A stretch of 64,000 nt of DNA, taken from Clostridium guangxiense. GTDB taxonomy: Bacteria; Bacillota; Clostridia; Clostridiales; Clostridiaceae. Shown here piece by piece: positions 17,504-26,044 of this stretch. The position numbers were made by a program, and so were the translations under genes. The notes beneath the pieces are model-generated. The model searched no databases, was not told the DNA's origin, and saw only the letters and a list, made by a program, of their open reading frames with translations. Location of the stretch: NCBI RefSeq assembly GCF_021043395.1, contig NZ_JAJNKE010000015.1:22361-86360 (forward strand), given 5' to 3'. How positions within the stretch are numbered: position 1 is the stretch's first letter; every line of letters begins with the position of its first letter.

Positions 17504-18076
17504 TTATTTGGATCTCATAAAGTATATAGCTTGGCTTTTGCTTTTGCCATTACGTACAGTTTTATAGGTTATATTTCTTGTGTGATAACAGCTTCCATAC
17601 TCATTTAACTGGTTATCGCATATATACGCATCTTTATGAGAAGAATCCGCCCACTTCATAAATATATAAGTATGATCTGGAGTTTCATTTACATTTCCAG
17701 AAGGAGCTGCAAAACAAATATCACCTGGTTGAAGCTTGTCTAAATCATAGTACTTTCTATATCCTTCCTTTTGTAAAAACTTCGTAAGCTGAGTTGTATT
17801 TCCAACGCTTTTAGGCACATCAAGTCCAGCTGCTCTAAGTGCACCAGATACAAAATAAACACAGGTATTAGTATAGCTTCCATTATTTAATCTAGCTGCC
17901 TCATCTATATTTTTTCTTCTATTAGAAGTAACACTTAAATAACTTACAGTTGCTGCGGAAATTTTTTCAAAAGATTTTCTTTTTAAATATGAACCAACTA
18001 TTTTAAACGCTGCTATTACGACAATTAAAGTTAAAATTATAATAACATATTTTTTGTTATCCTTTATTTTAATCAT
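17504..18076 (-). CDS. Membrane-anchored Cys/His amidase-like protein (NlpC/CHAP-like)
   Basis: About 190 residues: one N-terminal membrane anchor (YVIIILTLIVVIAAFKIVGSY) and an extracellular domain. NTCVYFVSGALRAAGLDVP gives a candidate nucleophile Cys at the start of a helix, and DHTYIFMKW a candidate His, in the order seen in NlpC/P60 and CHAP peptidoglycan hydrolases. PGDICFA is the usual strand after the helix. The assignment is by motif only. The start ATG has GAGGAGG 9 bases upstream and overlaps the histidine kinase stop by 8 bases, so it is translationally coupled to the VanRS-like genes. Confidence 0.7.
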   Translation of the reverse strand: MIKIKDNKKYVIIILTLIVVIAAFKIVGSYLKRKSFEKISAATVSYLSVTSNRRKNIDEAARLNNGSYTNTCVYFVSGALRAAGLDVPKSVGNTTQLTKFLQKEGYRKYYDLDKLQPGDICFAAPSGNVNETPDHTYIFMKWADSSHKDAYICDNQLNEYGSCYHTRNITYKTVRNGKSKSQAIYFMRSK

Positions 18077-19217
18077 AAATTGTTTCCTCCTCACTCAAGC
18101 ATGGAAGTTCTATTTTAAAAGTGGTTTTAGAAACGTTACTTTCTACACTAATTTTTCCATTATGTAATTCTATTATATTTTTTGTTATAGCAAGTCCAAG
18201 ACCTGAACCACCCGTTTCACTAGATCTTGATTTATCAACCCTATAAAATCTTTGAAAAATATATGGTATATCTTTACTCGGTATTGGCTCTCCATAATTT
18301 GTAAATTCAAGAGTTATCTTAGAAGCATTTTTATTTAATGCTATATCCATAAACTTGCTTGTCTTGGAGTATTTTATACAATTAAATATCAAATTTTCAA
18401 AGGCTCTTGCAAGATTAATGAAATCACCTAAAACATACAACTGTTCATCCGATATAATTAATCTGCACTCTATATTGGCTTTTTTAAAATTCACTGTGTG
18501 TTCAATAATTAGCTGCTTAATTAATTCTGTAACATTTACTTTCTTCTTAGAAAGCTTAATTCCATAATCATTCAAAGTTGTAAGTTCAAAAAGATTATCA
18601 ATTAAAAGCTTCAATCGATTTGTTTTATTTAAAGCTATATTTGCATAAGTTCTAAGGGTAATTTCGCCATCATATTCATCATTATCTATAAGTTTTAAAT
18701 AACCTAATATTGATGTAAGTGGGGTACGAAGATCATGTGAAATGCTCGTTATTAAATTTATTTTCGTTTGTTCTGCCTTCTTTTGATTCTCTAAAGCTAA
18801 GTTAAATTTATCCATAACTTTATTAACATTTTGAGAAAACCTCCCTAAATCATCTTGTGAAATATTTTGAATTCGAGTTTGAAAATTTCCATTTGCTGCA
18901 GTTTTTACAGTATTATCTATCTCTAAAAATAAAGCTACCTTTTTTCTAAATATCAAATGACAGTATATAGCCAAAATTGCAGCAAATTCAAAATACCCCA
19001 TTATACTATATAGTGAACTTAAAGCATCTCGTGCTCTAATCAGTTTAACAAAAATTGAATATGAATATAATCTAAGCAGCTCTTCAACTATATTGCTAAC
19101 ATACTGAATTACACTTTCAGTTATAATCGTAAGTACTAATGCTATTACTAGCAGCAAAATAATTTTAAATTCCGTTCTATAGGCATCAAGTTTTTTTGAT
19201 TTCATGGTTTTTTCCAT
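18069..19217 (-). CDS. Sensor histidine kinase (VanS-like), intact copy
   Basis: Membrane sensor kinase of 382 residues. It has two transmembrane helices (LLLVIALVLTIITESVIQYV and EFAAILAIYCHLIF), a HAMP-like linker, a HisKA domain with phospho-acceptor H161 (TSISHDLRTPLTSILGYL), and an HATPase domain with the N box (FENLIFNCIKYSK) and G2 box GGSGLGLAITKN. Ribosome site GAGAGGTG precedes the chosen ATG; the upstream ATG at 19217+30 lies before that site. It is the second of two tandem paralogues behind one response regulator. The signal is unknown; context suggests wall stress or glycopeptides. Confidence 0.9.
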   Translation of the reverse strand: MEKTMKSKKLDAYRTEFKIILLLVIALVLTIITESVIQYVSNIVEELLRLYSYSIFVKLIRARDALSSLYSIMGYFEFAAILAIYCHLIFRKKVALFLEIDNTVKTAANGNFQTRIQNISQDDLGRFSQNVNKVMDKFNLALENQKKAEQTKINLITSISHDLRTPLTSILGYLKLIDNDEYDGEITLRTYANIALNKTNRLKLLIDNLFELTTLNDYGIKLSKKKVNVTELIKQLIIEHTVNFKKANIECRLIISDEQLYVLGDFINLARAFENLIFNCIKYSKTSKFMDIALNKNASKITLEFTNYGEPIPSKDIPYIFQRFYRVDKSRSSETGGSGLGLAITKNIIELHNGKISVESNVSKTTFKIELPCLSEEETIYD

Positions 19218-19234
19218 AATGCACCTCTCTATTT

Positions 19235-20317
19235 TCACTTTAAACATGGAAGTTCTATTCTAAAGATAGTTTTTGAAATGTTACTTTCAACATATATTTT
19301 TCCATCATGTAATTCTACTATATTTTTTGTTATTGCAAGCTCCAAACCCGAACCATCCGTCTCATTATCTTCTGATTTATTAGTTCTATAAAATCTTTGA
19401 AAAATATATGGTATATCCATAGGTGGTATTGGCTCTCCATAGTTTGTAAATTCTAAAATAACTTTAGAAGCATCCCTACCTACTGATATATCTATAAACT
19501 TACTACTTTTTGAATATTTTACACAATTAAAAACCAAATTTTCAAAAGCTCTTACAAGCTTAGTGCTATCGCCTAAAATATGTAATTTTTCATCAGTCAT
19601 ATTAAGTCTGCACTCTATATTTGCCTTTTTAAATTTTGCTTTATGCTCTATAGCCATCTGTTTTAATAACTCTACAATATTTATTTCATTTTTAGAGATT
19701 TTTGTTCCATAATTATTTAAAGTTGTAAGCTCAAAAAGATCATCTATTAGAGCCTTTAACTTTTTTGTTTTGGTTAAAGCTATATTTACATAAATTCTAA
19801 TTGTAAACTCATCCTCATCTACAAAATTTAGATCTCTTAGTATTGATGTAACTGGAGCACGAAGATCATAAGAAATACTTGTTATTAAATCTATTTTTGT
19901 CTGCTCTGCTTTTTTTTCTTGTTCCAAAATCAAACTAAATTTGTTCATAACTTTATTAATATTTTGAGAAAGCTTTCCAAATTCATCTTGTGAATTATTA
20001 TGAATGCGAACTTTAAAATTTCCGTTTGCCATATCTTTTGCAATGCTGCTCATCTCTAAAAAAGCAACGACCTTTTTCCCACATACTATATGAAAATATA
20101 TTATAAGAATTAAAACAAATTCTATCTTTCCAAATCTATTTATTGTAGATGTAAGAAAATCAGGGTATTTCAAATTACATAACTGTAATATATTTTTTAT
20201 TACACGCCCAATAAAATCAATTAGCAAAATACCTACATATGAAGATATTAATCCTATCAGAATCATCAAAACCATTTTAAATTCAATTATATAAACATCA
20301 CGCTTCTTTGATTTCAT
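19235..20317 (-). CDS. Histidine kinase paralogue lacking the phospho-acceptor His
   Basis: Close paralogue of the next gene downstream, 360 residues with the same order: two membrane helices, HAMP, HisKA, HATPase. The HisKA motif reads TSISYDLRAPVTSIL: the phospho-acceptor His is Tyr150 (codon TAT at 19868-19870, one base from CAT). The G2 box GSGLGLAI of the partner is GSGLELAI here. The N box is intact (ENLVFNCVKYSK). It therefore probably cannot autophosphorylate in the usual way. It remains a full-length open frame with a good ribosome site (GGGAGG), so it may act as a pseudokinase partner of the intact kinase. Confidence 0.88.
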   Translation of the reverse strand: MKSKKRDVYIIEFKMVLMILIGLISSYVGILLIDFIGRVIKNILQLCNLKYPDFLTSTINRFGKIEFVLILIIYFHIVCGKKVVAFLEMSSIAKDMANGNFKVRIHNNSQDEFGKLSQNINKVMNKFSLILEQEKKAEQTKIDLITSISYDLRAPVTSILRDLNFVDEDEFTIRIYVNIALTKTKKLKALIDDLFELTTLNNYGTKISKNEINIVELLKQMAIEHKAKFKKANIECRLNMTDEKLHILGDSTKLVRAFENLVFNCVKYSKSSKFIDISVGRDASKVILEFTNYGEPIPPMDIPYIFQRFYRTNKSEDNETDGSGLELAITKNIVELHDGKIYVESNISKTIFRIELPCLK

Positions 20318-20377
20318 GCTCTACCTCCCACAAATAAGCTTTTAGAGATTACTTCTTCGTCTAAAACTCCAACAACT

Positions 20378-21082
20378 TTAATCAAGTTTTTCAATTTTAT
20401 AACCAACTCCCCAAACGGTATGAATAAGCTTTTCTCCTTCAAGGCGGCCTTCAATTTTATCTCTAAGATTACTTATATGAACCATAACAGTGTTATTAGA
20501 TTGAAAATATTTTTCCTTCCATACTCTCTCAAATATTTCTTCTGCACTAAAAATTGTTCCAGGACTGTTTGCTAAAAGGAAAAGTATATCAAATTCTCTT
20601 GCAGTTAAAGCAATCTGTTTATCACGTGCAAATACAGAATGAGTTGATTTTTTTATAGTTAAATCCCCTAATTGCAATAAATCGTCATCACTTTTTTTCT
20701 CATCTTTTTTATCAAATAAATAAGTTCTTCTAAGAAGAGTTTTTACACGAACAACAAATTCTAGTTCATCAAAAGGCTTTGTTATGTAATCATCTGCTCC
20801 AGTTAAAAGACCTGCAATTTTATCATTATTTTGAACCTTAGCACTAAGCATTATAATTGGTATACTAAGGCTTTGACGTATTCTTTTGCAAACCTCAAGC
20901 CCATCTATGCCAGGCATCATAATATCTAGAACTACAAGCTGAGGCTTCTCTTCCTCTACCATTTTTAAAGCCATGCTTCCATCCGCTGCTTTAATAACTG
21001 TGTAGCCTTCATTATTTAAATATATTGAAATTAAATTAAGAATTTCTTTATCATCATCAACAATTAAAATTTTTTCCTTCAT
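20378..21082 (-). CDS. OmpR-family response regulator (VanR-like)
   Basis: Response regulator of 234 residues. The receiver domain has the acidic pocket DDD at 9-11, phospho-acceptor D53 (VVLDIMMPG) and Lys in TKPFDELE. The C-terminal winged helix ends with VMVHISNLRDKIEG...IHTVWGVGYKIEK. It is first in the unit with two kinases and the amidase-like gene, all minus strand with short gaps, so it probably drives its own operon. Ribosome site GAGGTG. Confidence 0.93.
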   Translation of the reverse strand: MKEKILIVDDDKEILNLISIYLNNEGYTVIKAADGSMALKMVEEEKPQLVVLDIMMPGIDGLEVCKRIRQSLSIPIIMLSAKVQNNDKIAGLLTGADDYITKPFDELEFVVRVKTLLRRTYLFDKKDEKKSDDDLLQLGDLTIKKSTHSVFARDKQIALTAREFDILFLLANSPGTIFSAEEIFERVWKEKYFQSNNTVMVHISNLRDKIEGRLEGEKLIHTVWGVGYKIEKLD

Positions 21083-21140
21083 TTTATCACCTCAGATAAA
21101 CATCATTAAAGATAAACCACCCTGAAACTTGAAATTTATT

Positions 21141-21178
21141 TGTGCAAAAATGCTGTATTCTTGGCATTTTAGTGCACA
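21141..21178. promoter_or_regulatory. Imperfect inverted repeat upstream of response regulator
   Basis: TGTGCAAAAATGC faces GCATTTTAGTGCACA about 60-95 bp before the response regulator start. It may be the regulator's binding region or a small hairpin. Flanks (GAAACTTGAAATTT) faintly resemble family 2 repeat ends. Confidence 0.3.
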
Positions 21179-21295
21179 TGAACTTCAATAGTTAACCCAA
21201 TTTATCTATATGTTAATTATAAACTAAAATTTAGCTATTATGTCTGAAGTAATTATAAACAAATCTTAAGAATTATAAAGTTTACTTTCAAAAAT

Positions 21296-21329
21296 AAAAT
21301 GGCAGAGAACATAAAGCCTCTGCTATTTT
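21296..21329 (-). terminator. Terminator after muramoyl amidase gene
   Basis: AAAATGGCAGAG pairs with CTCTGCTATTTT around 10 bases, followed on the minus strand by a T-rich tail, 20 bp past the amidase stop. Confidence 0.75.
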
Positions 21330-21348
21330 ATATTACTTTAATATTAAC

Positions 21349-22410
21349 TTATTTTTTACTAACAAATTCAACAATTGCATCTGATAAGTTACTTGCAAGG
21401 TTCCCAAGTATTTTATCATCTAACAGTCTTGCTCTATCACTGTCGTTTGTTAAAAAACCAGTTTCAACCAATACACATGGATATTTACTTAATCTAAGTA
21501 CTCTAAGTCTGTCTCTGATTACTCCATCATCTTTCCAACCATCTTTGTGAACTGTATGCTTTAATACTATATTTGCTAATTTAATTCTTTCATCTTTCTG
21601 AAATCCATTTTCATCATAGTAATAAGCACCTATCCCTTGATAATTGTTAGGATTCTTTTCCATACCATTCAGATGAATAGACATGAATACATCTGGTTTA
21701 TTTTTGTTAACAAAAGCCGCTATATCATTAAGTGCTTGCCCTTCGTCCTTATCTCTTGTTAAAACTACATCAATACCGCTATACTGTAAATCACCTCTCA
21801 TAAGTTTCACTATTTTTAATGTTATATCCTTCTCGTGAATATTTCCAACACTTTGCCCAGGATCAATACCTCCATGTCCTGCATTCAGTACAGCCTTATA
21901 TTTAAAAGGCTTTTTAACTTTACTTACTAATATAACAACCTCATTGTTATTCTTTTGATTATTTATATATACAAAATTATTACTTTTATATTTAGTTCTT
22001 ATTATTAAATTATACTTCCCATTGTCGGTAGTTAAATATAAATCCTTTAAACTTGTACTCTTAACCTCTGAATTTAATTTCAGTGACACATTTTTATCAA
22101 AATTAAGTTCTAAATAACTCATCTTTTGTTTGTATGGAACATCACTAATTTTACTAGGAAGCGTTATTATATATTTTTTAAATATATCATTTTCTTCTAT
22201 GTTTATATTTCCATTTTTATCTCTAATAATCTTCACACTATTTTTTCCGTTTAATAGTGAATCTCCATAAGCTACTGTTCCAACTTTTTTATATGATTTA
22301 TTATCTATAATTAAAATAGCCAATAATAAAATTATAAGCAATCCAAGCACGCAAATTGATATAACAGCACATTTTTTGTTTAGTCCCTCACCACCTATTT
22401 TTAGGTTCAT
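21349..22410 (-). CDS. N-acetylmuramoyl-L-alanine amidase (Amidase_3)
   Basis: Cell-wall hydrolase of 353 residues that cuts the bond between muramic acid and the stem peptide. It has one N-terminal membrane anchor or uncleaved signal (ISICVLGLLIILLLAILII), a beta-rich middle region, and a C-terminal Amidase_3 domain. Zinc and catalytic residues are visible: AGHGG (His), HEKD (Glu), SIHLNG (His) and VETGFLTN (Glu). Monocistronic with its own terminator. Divergent from the aldolase gene and next to the VanRS-like regulators. Ribosome site AAGGGAG. Confidence 0.92.
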   Translation of the reverse strand: MNLKIGGEGLNKKCAVISICVLGLLIILLLAILIIDNKSYKKVGTVAYGDSLLNGKNSVKIIRDKNGNINIEENDIFKKYIITLPSKISDVPYKQKMSYLELNFDKNVSLKLNSEVKSTSLKDLYLTTDNGKYNLIIRTKYKSNNFVYINNQKNNNEVVILVSKVKKPFKYKAVLNAGHGGIDPGQSVGNIHEKDITLKIVKLMRGDLQYSGIDVVLTRDKDEGQALNDIAAFVNKNKPDVFMSIHLNGMEKNPNNYQGIGAYYYDENGFQKDERIKLANIVLKHTVHKDGWKDDGVIRDRLRVLRLSKYPCVLVETGFLTNDSDRARLLDDKILGNLASNLSDAIVEFVSKK

Positions 22411-22689
22411 TTTTTTCTTCTCCCTTGTATGTATTAACTTTTTATATTTATAATTATAATATATATCCTAGATAAAAAGAAGCATTTAACTGAAAGTATA
22501 GAAAAATAATTATCTTCCATATTTTTTAGTTTATATTGTCTACTTCAATATGTAAATGTGTTAAATTTTTAATTATACTATCATTTTAAATTTAAAATTT
22601 TCCTAGGAATTATATGCATTATAGTGAATTTTACTTAATATATTGTAATATTCTATTCCAATTTCAAAAATTTTTGTTTTCTTTTTAAC

Positions 22690-22788
22690 AATTTTGGATT
22701 ATAATAAGCCTATAAAGAGAAATTCATTCAATATAGTATTTTCTCAAAAAAAATATATATGAAAATATATAATTTTGGAGGTATATAT
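22690..22788 (+). promoter_or_regulatory. Aldolase promoter region
   Basis: A good -10 element TATAAT lies at 22700-22705, about 85 bp before the aldolase start, with only a weak TTGTTT 19 bp upstream as -35. The strong ribosome site GGAGG is at 22776-22780. The rest of the 378-bp gap is AT-rich with nothing else recognised. Confidence 0.5.
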
Positions 22789-23652
22789 ATGTTAGTATCA
22801 GTAAAAGAAATGGTAAAAAAAGCTAGAGAAGGTAAATACGCTGTTGGTCAATTTAACATTAACAACTTAGAATGGACTAAAGCAATACTATTAACAGCTC
22901 AAGAAAATAATTCCCCTGTAATCTTAGGTGTTTCCGAAGGTGCAGGAAAATATATGGGTGGTTATCATGCTGTTGTTGGAATGGTTAATGGTTTAATTAA
23001 AGATTTAAATATAACTGTTCCAGTAGCATTACACTTAGATCACGGCAGCTACGAAGGTGCTTTCAAAGTAATCGAAGCTGGATTTTCTTCAGTAATGTTC
23101 GATGGTTCTCACTATCCTATAGATGAAAACATCGAAAAGACAAAAGAAGTTATAAAAGCTGCTAATGCAAAAGGACTTTCTGTTGAAGCAGAAGTTGGTG
23201 CAATTGGCGGTGAAGAAGATGGAGTTATCGGCGGCGGTGAAGTTGCAGATCCTGCTGAATGCAAAAAAATTGCTGATTTAGGAGTTGACATACTTGCAGC
23301 TGGAATTGGAAATATACATGGTGTATACCCAGCAAACTGGAAAGGCTTAAACTTCGAAGTTTTAGCTGAAATAGAAAAAACTGTAGGCGAAATGCCATTA
23401 GTTTTACACGGTGGTACTGGAATTCCTGATGATATGATTAAAAAAGCTATATCACTTGGAGTTGCAAAAATAAATGTTAATACTGAATGCCAATTAGTAT
23501 TTGCAGAGGCTACTCGTAAATACATTGAAGCTGGAAAAGACAAACAAGGAAAAGGCTTTGACCCACGTAAATTATTAGCTCCTGGCTTTGAAGCTATTAA
23601 AGCTAAAGTTAAAGAAAAAATGGAATTGTTTGGTTCGGTAAACAGAGCTTAA
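22789..23652 (+). CDS. fba: Class II fructose-1,6-bisphosphate aldolase
   Basis: Glycolytic enzyme of 287 residues that splits fructose-1,6-bisphosphate into DHAP and glyceraldehyde-3-phosphate, zinc-dependent. Signatures are LHLDHGS (catalytic Asp and zinc His), EAEVGAIGGEEDGV (zinc Glu), GIGNIHGVY and LHGGTGIPDDMIKKAISLG, and KINVNTECQ, which binds phosphate. Codon choice looks more optimal than in neighbours, as expected for an abundant enzyme. Start ATG after GGAGG is used; an ATG ten codons upstream would enclose it. A strong terminator follows. Confidence 0.96.
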   Translation: MLVSVKEMVKKAREGKYAVGQFNINNLEWTKAILLTAQENNSPVILGVSEGAGKYMGGYHAVVGMVNGLIKDLNITVPVALHLDHGSYEGAFKVIEAGFSSVMFDGSHYPIDENIEKTKEVIKAANAKGLSVEAEVGAIGGEEDGVIGGGEVADPAECKKIADLGVDILAAGIGNIHGVYPANWKGLNFEVLAEIEKTVGEMPLVLHGGTGIPDDMIKKAISLGVAKINVNTECQLVFAEATRKYIEAGKDKQGKGFDPRKLLAPGFEAIKAKVKEKMELFGSVNRA

Positions 23653-23672
23653 TTAACATCATATATAATTGC

Positions 23673-23705
23673 AAGGAAAGGATAATTATTATCCTTTCCT
23701 TTTCT
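23673..23705 (+). terminator. Aldolase terminator
   Basis: AAGGAAAGGATAAT and ATTATCCTTTCCTT form a 14-bp stem with a tiny loop, followed by a T-rich run, 20 bp after the aldolase stop. Confidence 0.85.
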
Positions 23706-23875
23706 ATATTCTAAGCACATTTAAATTAGAAGCTTTTTTCCTATTTAAAGATAAACCACCTAAAAATTTAAATTGGTATATTAACATCTCTAATTATTTT
23801 TTATATTCACTATTCTTTTGTTTAATTTTTATATATAATGATATACGTGTCTATATTTTAGAGGAGGTTACCAAT

Positions 23876-25243
23876 ATGAACTTGCTTTCCTTATTTTTCG
23901 ATAAGAAATTTTTTAAATCCGCTATAACTTTGGCACTTCCAATAGCTCTACAAAACTTTATTTTGTCTTCTCTTAACTTAGTTGACAACATAATTATTGG
24001 TGGACTTGGTGATACTTCCATAGCAAGTGTTGGACTCGCTAACCAATATTTCTTCCTTTTAAATCTTGTGCTGTTTGGTGTAATAAGTGGTGCATCAATT
24101 TTCACCTCACAATACTGGGGAAAAAGAGATACAACTAACATAAAAAGAGTGCTCGGGCTTTGTATAATAACTTCTGTAATCGTTTCCGGTATATTTATGC
24201 TGGGTGCACTTCTTATTCCAAACTACATAATAGGTATTTTTTCTAGAGACAAAACTGTAGTACATATTGGTGGAAATTATCTTAAAATAATATGTTTTAG
24301 TTACATAGTCACAGGTATTTCATTTACTTATTCTGTTATTTTGAGGAGTATTGGACAAGTAAAAGCTCCAATGATTGTAAGCATAATTGCTCTTGGGATA
24401 AATACATTTCTAAACTTTTCTTTAGTTTATGGAATAGGGGCTTTTCATGGAATAGGAGTATATGGCTCAGCCATAGCTACCTTAATAGCTCGCTTTATTG
24501 AATTTTCAATGATGCTTTGTACAGTATACAAATTAAAGTTTCCTATTGCAGGTTCCTTTAGTGAGTTGTTCGATCTATCACTTGCCTTTATAAAAAGATT
24601 CTTCAAAATAGCTATACCGGTTATTTTAAACGAAAGTATATGGGCCTTAGGCGTTACAGTTTATGCTGCAATATATGCACACATGGGAACTGACGTAATA
24701 GCTGCCACAAATATAGCAGCTACCATAGATAGACTTTCCATGGTGGTTTTTTTCGGTTTTGGTAATGCTGCTGCAATAATGATAGGAAACAAAATAGGAG
24801 AAAAGAAAGAAAAAGAAGCATTTCTATACGCAAAAAGATTTATAATTATAAATCCAATTATAGGCGTACTTGTTGGAGTAATCATTTACACAGGAGCTCC
24901 AATACTACTAAATGCTTATAATGTTTCACCAAATGTGCATGAGTACTCAAAACAAATTCTTCATGTAATAGGCATATTTTTATGGGTTAAAGTATTTAAT
25001 TATACCAATGTAGTTGGAATTCTGAGAAGTGGAGGCGACACAAAGTTTTGCTTATTTTTAGATATGGGAGGAATGTGGCTTGTTGGAGTTCCTTTAGTGG
25101 CCATCGCAGGATTATACTGGCACCTTCCTATAGGACAGGTTTATATCTTTGTGTTTATGGAAGAAGTATCGAAGTTAATAGTTGGTCTTCCTAGAATTCC
25201 CTCAAAAAAATGGATTAATAATTTAGTTGGGAAGGAAACATAA
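23876..25243 (+). CDS. MATE family efflux transporter
   Basis: Cation-coupled exporter of about 455 residues and 12 membrane helices, exporting drugs or metabolites. MATE features: start FKSAITLALPIALQNFILSSLNLVDNIIIGGLG and the repeat-half equivalent FFKIAIPVILNESIWALGVTVYAAIYA. The ATG at 23876 follows GAGGAGG at 6 bp. A longer frame opens at 23669 inside the aldolase terminator, and its extra 69 residues are not MATE-like, so I discard them. A degenerate family 1 repeat lies just past the stop. Confidence 0.92.
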   Translation: MNLLSLFFDKKFFKSAITLALPIALQNFILSSLNLVDNIIIGGLGDTSIASVGLANQYFFLLNLVLFGVISGASIFTSQYWGKRDTTNIKRVLGLCIITSVIVSGIFMLGALLIPNYIIGIFSRDKTVVHIGGNYLKIICFSYIVTGISFTYSVILRSIGQVKAPMIVSIIALGINTFLNFSLVYGIGAFHGIGVYGSAIATLIARFIEFSMMLCTVYKLKFPIAGSFSELFDLSLAFIKRFFKIAIPVILNESIWALGVTVYAAIYAHMGTDVIAATNIAATIDRLSMVVFFGFGNAAAIMIGNKIGEKKEKEAFLYAKRFIIINPIIGVLVGVIIYTGAPILLNAYNVSPNVHEYSKQILHVIGIFLWVKVFNYTNVVGILRSGGDTKFCLFLDMGGMWLVGVPLVAIAGLYWHLPIGQVYIFVFMEEVSKLIVGLPRIPSKKWINNLVGKET

Positions 25244-25245
25244 AC

Positions 25246-25290
25246 TGGGTTTTGAGTTTAGCCCCTTACCCTTCTAAGACCGCAAACAAT
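25246..25290 (+). repeat. Degenerate family 1 hairpin module
   Basis: CTGGGTTTTGAGTTTAGCCC then CTTACCCTTCTAAGACC resembles the GGGGTTTGGG...CCCATTATCCTTCTAGAACC module found elsewhere, again directly after a stop codon. Confidence 0.5.
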
Positions 25291-25426
25291 TTCTTTCTCT
25301 GCAACAAACATTAATAGATTTTGTATTAGTAGTAAAAACTAAGGCCTGCTTCATTTTAAAATTCAATACATATATAACTTAAAGTCCCATATTCATAATA
25401 TCTTGAAAAGGCGTATAATATAATAA

Positions 25427-25449
25427 TTTACTTACTTTTGTCAAGTAAA
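25427..25449. promoter_or_regulatory. Putative HxlR operator
   Basis: TTTACTT and AAGTAAA form an inverted repeat with a 9-bp spacer, about 33 bp before the HxlR-family start and overlapping TTGTCA, a likely -35. Position suits autorepression. Confidence 0.45.
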
Positions 25450-25481
25450 TATGGTAAAATAATTACAGGAGGATGATGTTA

Positions 25482-25790
25482 ATGGATAAAATTCATCTAT
25501 GTCCTCATTTTGAAGCTGCATTTGAAATTCTTGGCAAACGCTGGACAGGATTAATTATACGTTCTTTATTAAGTGGTGCTAAAAGATTTTCCGATATACA
25601 AGAAATAATTCCATCTCTAAGTGCTAGAATGCTTACAGAACGATTTAAAGAATTAGAGGAACATGGAATAATTATAAGAAAAGTATATCCTGAAATGCCT
25701 GTACGCATTGAATATCAACTTACTGAGAAAGGTAAGGATCTTAAAAAAGCTATGGATGAAATTCAAAAATGGGCTGAGAAGTGGACATAA
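25482..25790 (+). CDS. HxlR-family winged-helix regulator
   Basis: Small DNA-binding protein of 102 residues. HLCPHFEAAFEILGKRWTGLIIRSLL is the family start, with the Cys that in YodB/HypR-type members senses electrophiles or disulfide stress. The recognition helix region is FSDIQEIIPSLSARMLTERFKELEEHGII, and the wing carries RIEYQLTEKGKDL. The ATG at 25482 is 9 bp from AGGAGG. It may regulate itself through the inverted repeat at 25427, and possibly the MATE exporter upstream; PutP downstream is separated by a hairpin. Confidence 0.9.
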   Translation: MDKIHLCPHFEAAFEILGKRWTGLIIRSLLSGAKRFSDIQEIIPSLSARMLTERFKELEEHGIIIRKVYPEMPVRIEYQLTEKGKDLKKAMDEIQKWAEKWT

Positions 25791-25836
25791 AATAATAATA
25801 TTTTTGAACATTAAATAAAATCTAAACTTAAAATTC

Positions 25837-25902
25837 TGAAAACCATAAGAAAATTTAATTTCCATTGCCAATTAAGCATATTGAATATTCTAATGGTTTT
25901 CA
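25837..25902 (+). terminator. Long hairpin between hxlR-like gene and putP
   Basis: TGAAAACCATAAGAA pairs with TTCTAATGGTTTTCA at 14 of 15 positions, with a loop of about 36 bases. It could terminate the HxlR transcript; no strong T run follows. Confidence 0.4.
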
Positions 25903-26044
25903 AAATTTCATTATATAACATTGCTTATATTATATATTCTTACATGGTGTTTTTCTACAAAATACATTTGTTCTTTTATTTTCAATATGATAAACTATTC
26001 ATATATATGCAAATTTATTAATACTGACAAAAAGGAGATTTCAC

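Noticed and set aside
17504..22410. Transferable vancomycin resistance operon
   Set aside because: No vanH, vanA-type ligase or vanX gene is present; only VanR/VanS/VanZ-like families that are common in clostridia.
22411..22758. Riboswitch before the aldolase
   Set aside because: Only AT-rich sequence and a -10 element are seen; no conserved aptamer.
23669..23875. 69-residue N-terminal extension of the MATE protein
   Set aside because: It begins in the aldolase terminator and the real ATG at 23876 has GAGGAGG at ideal spacing.
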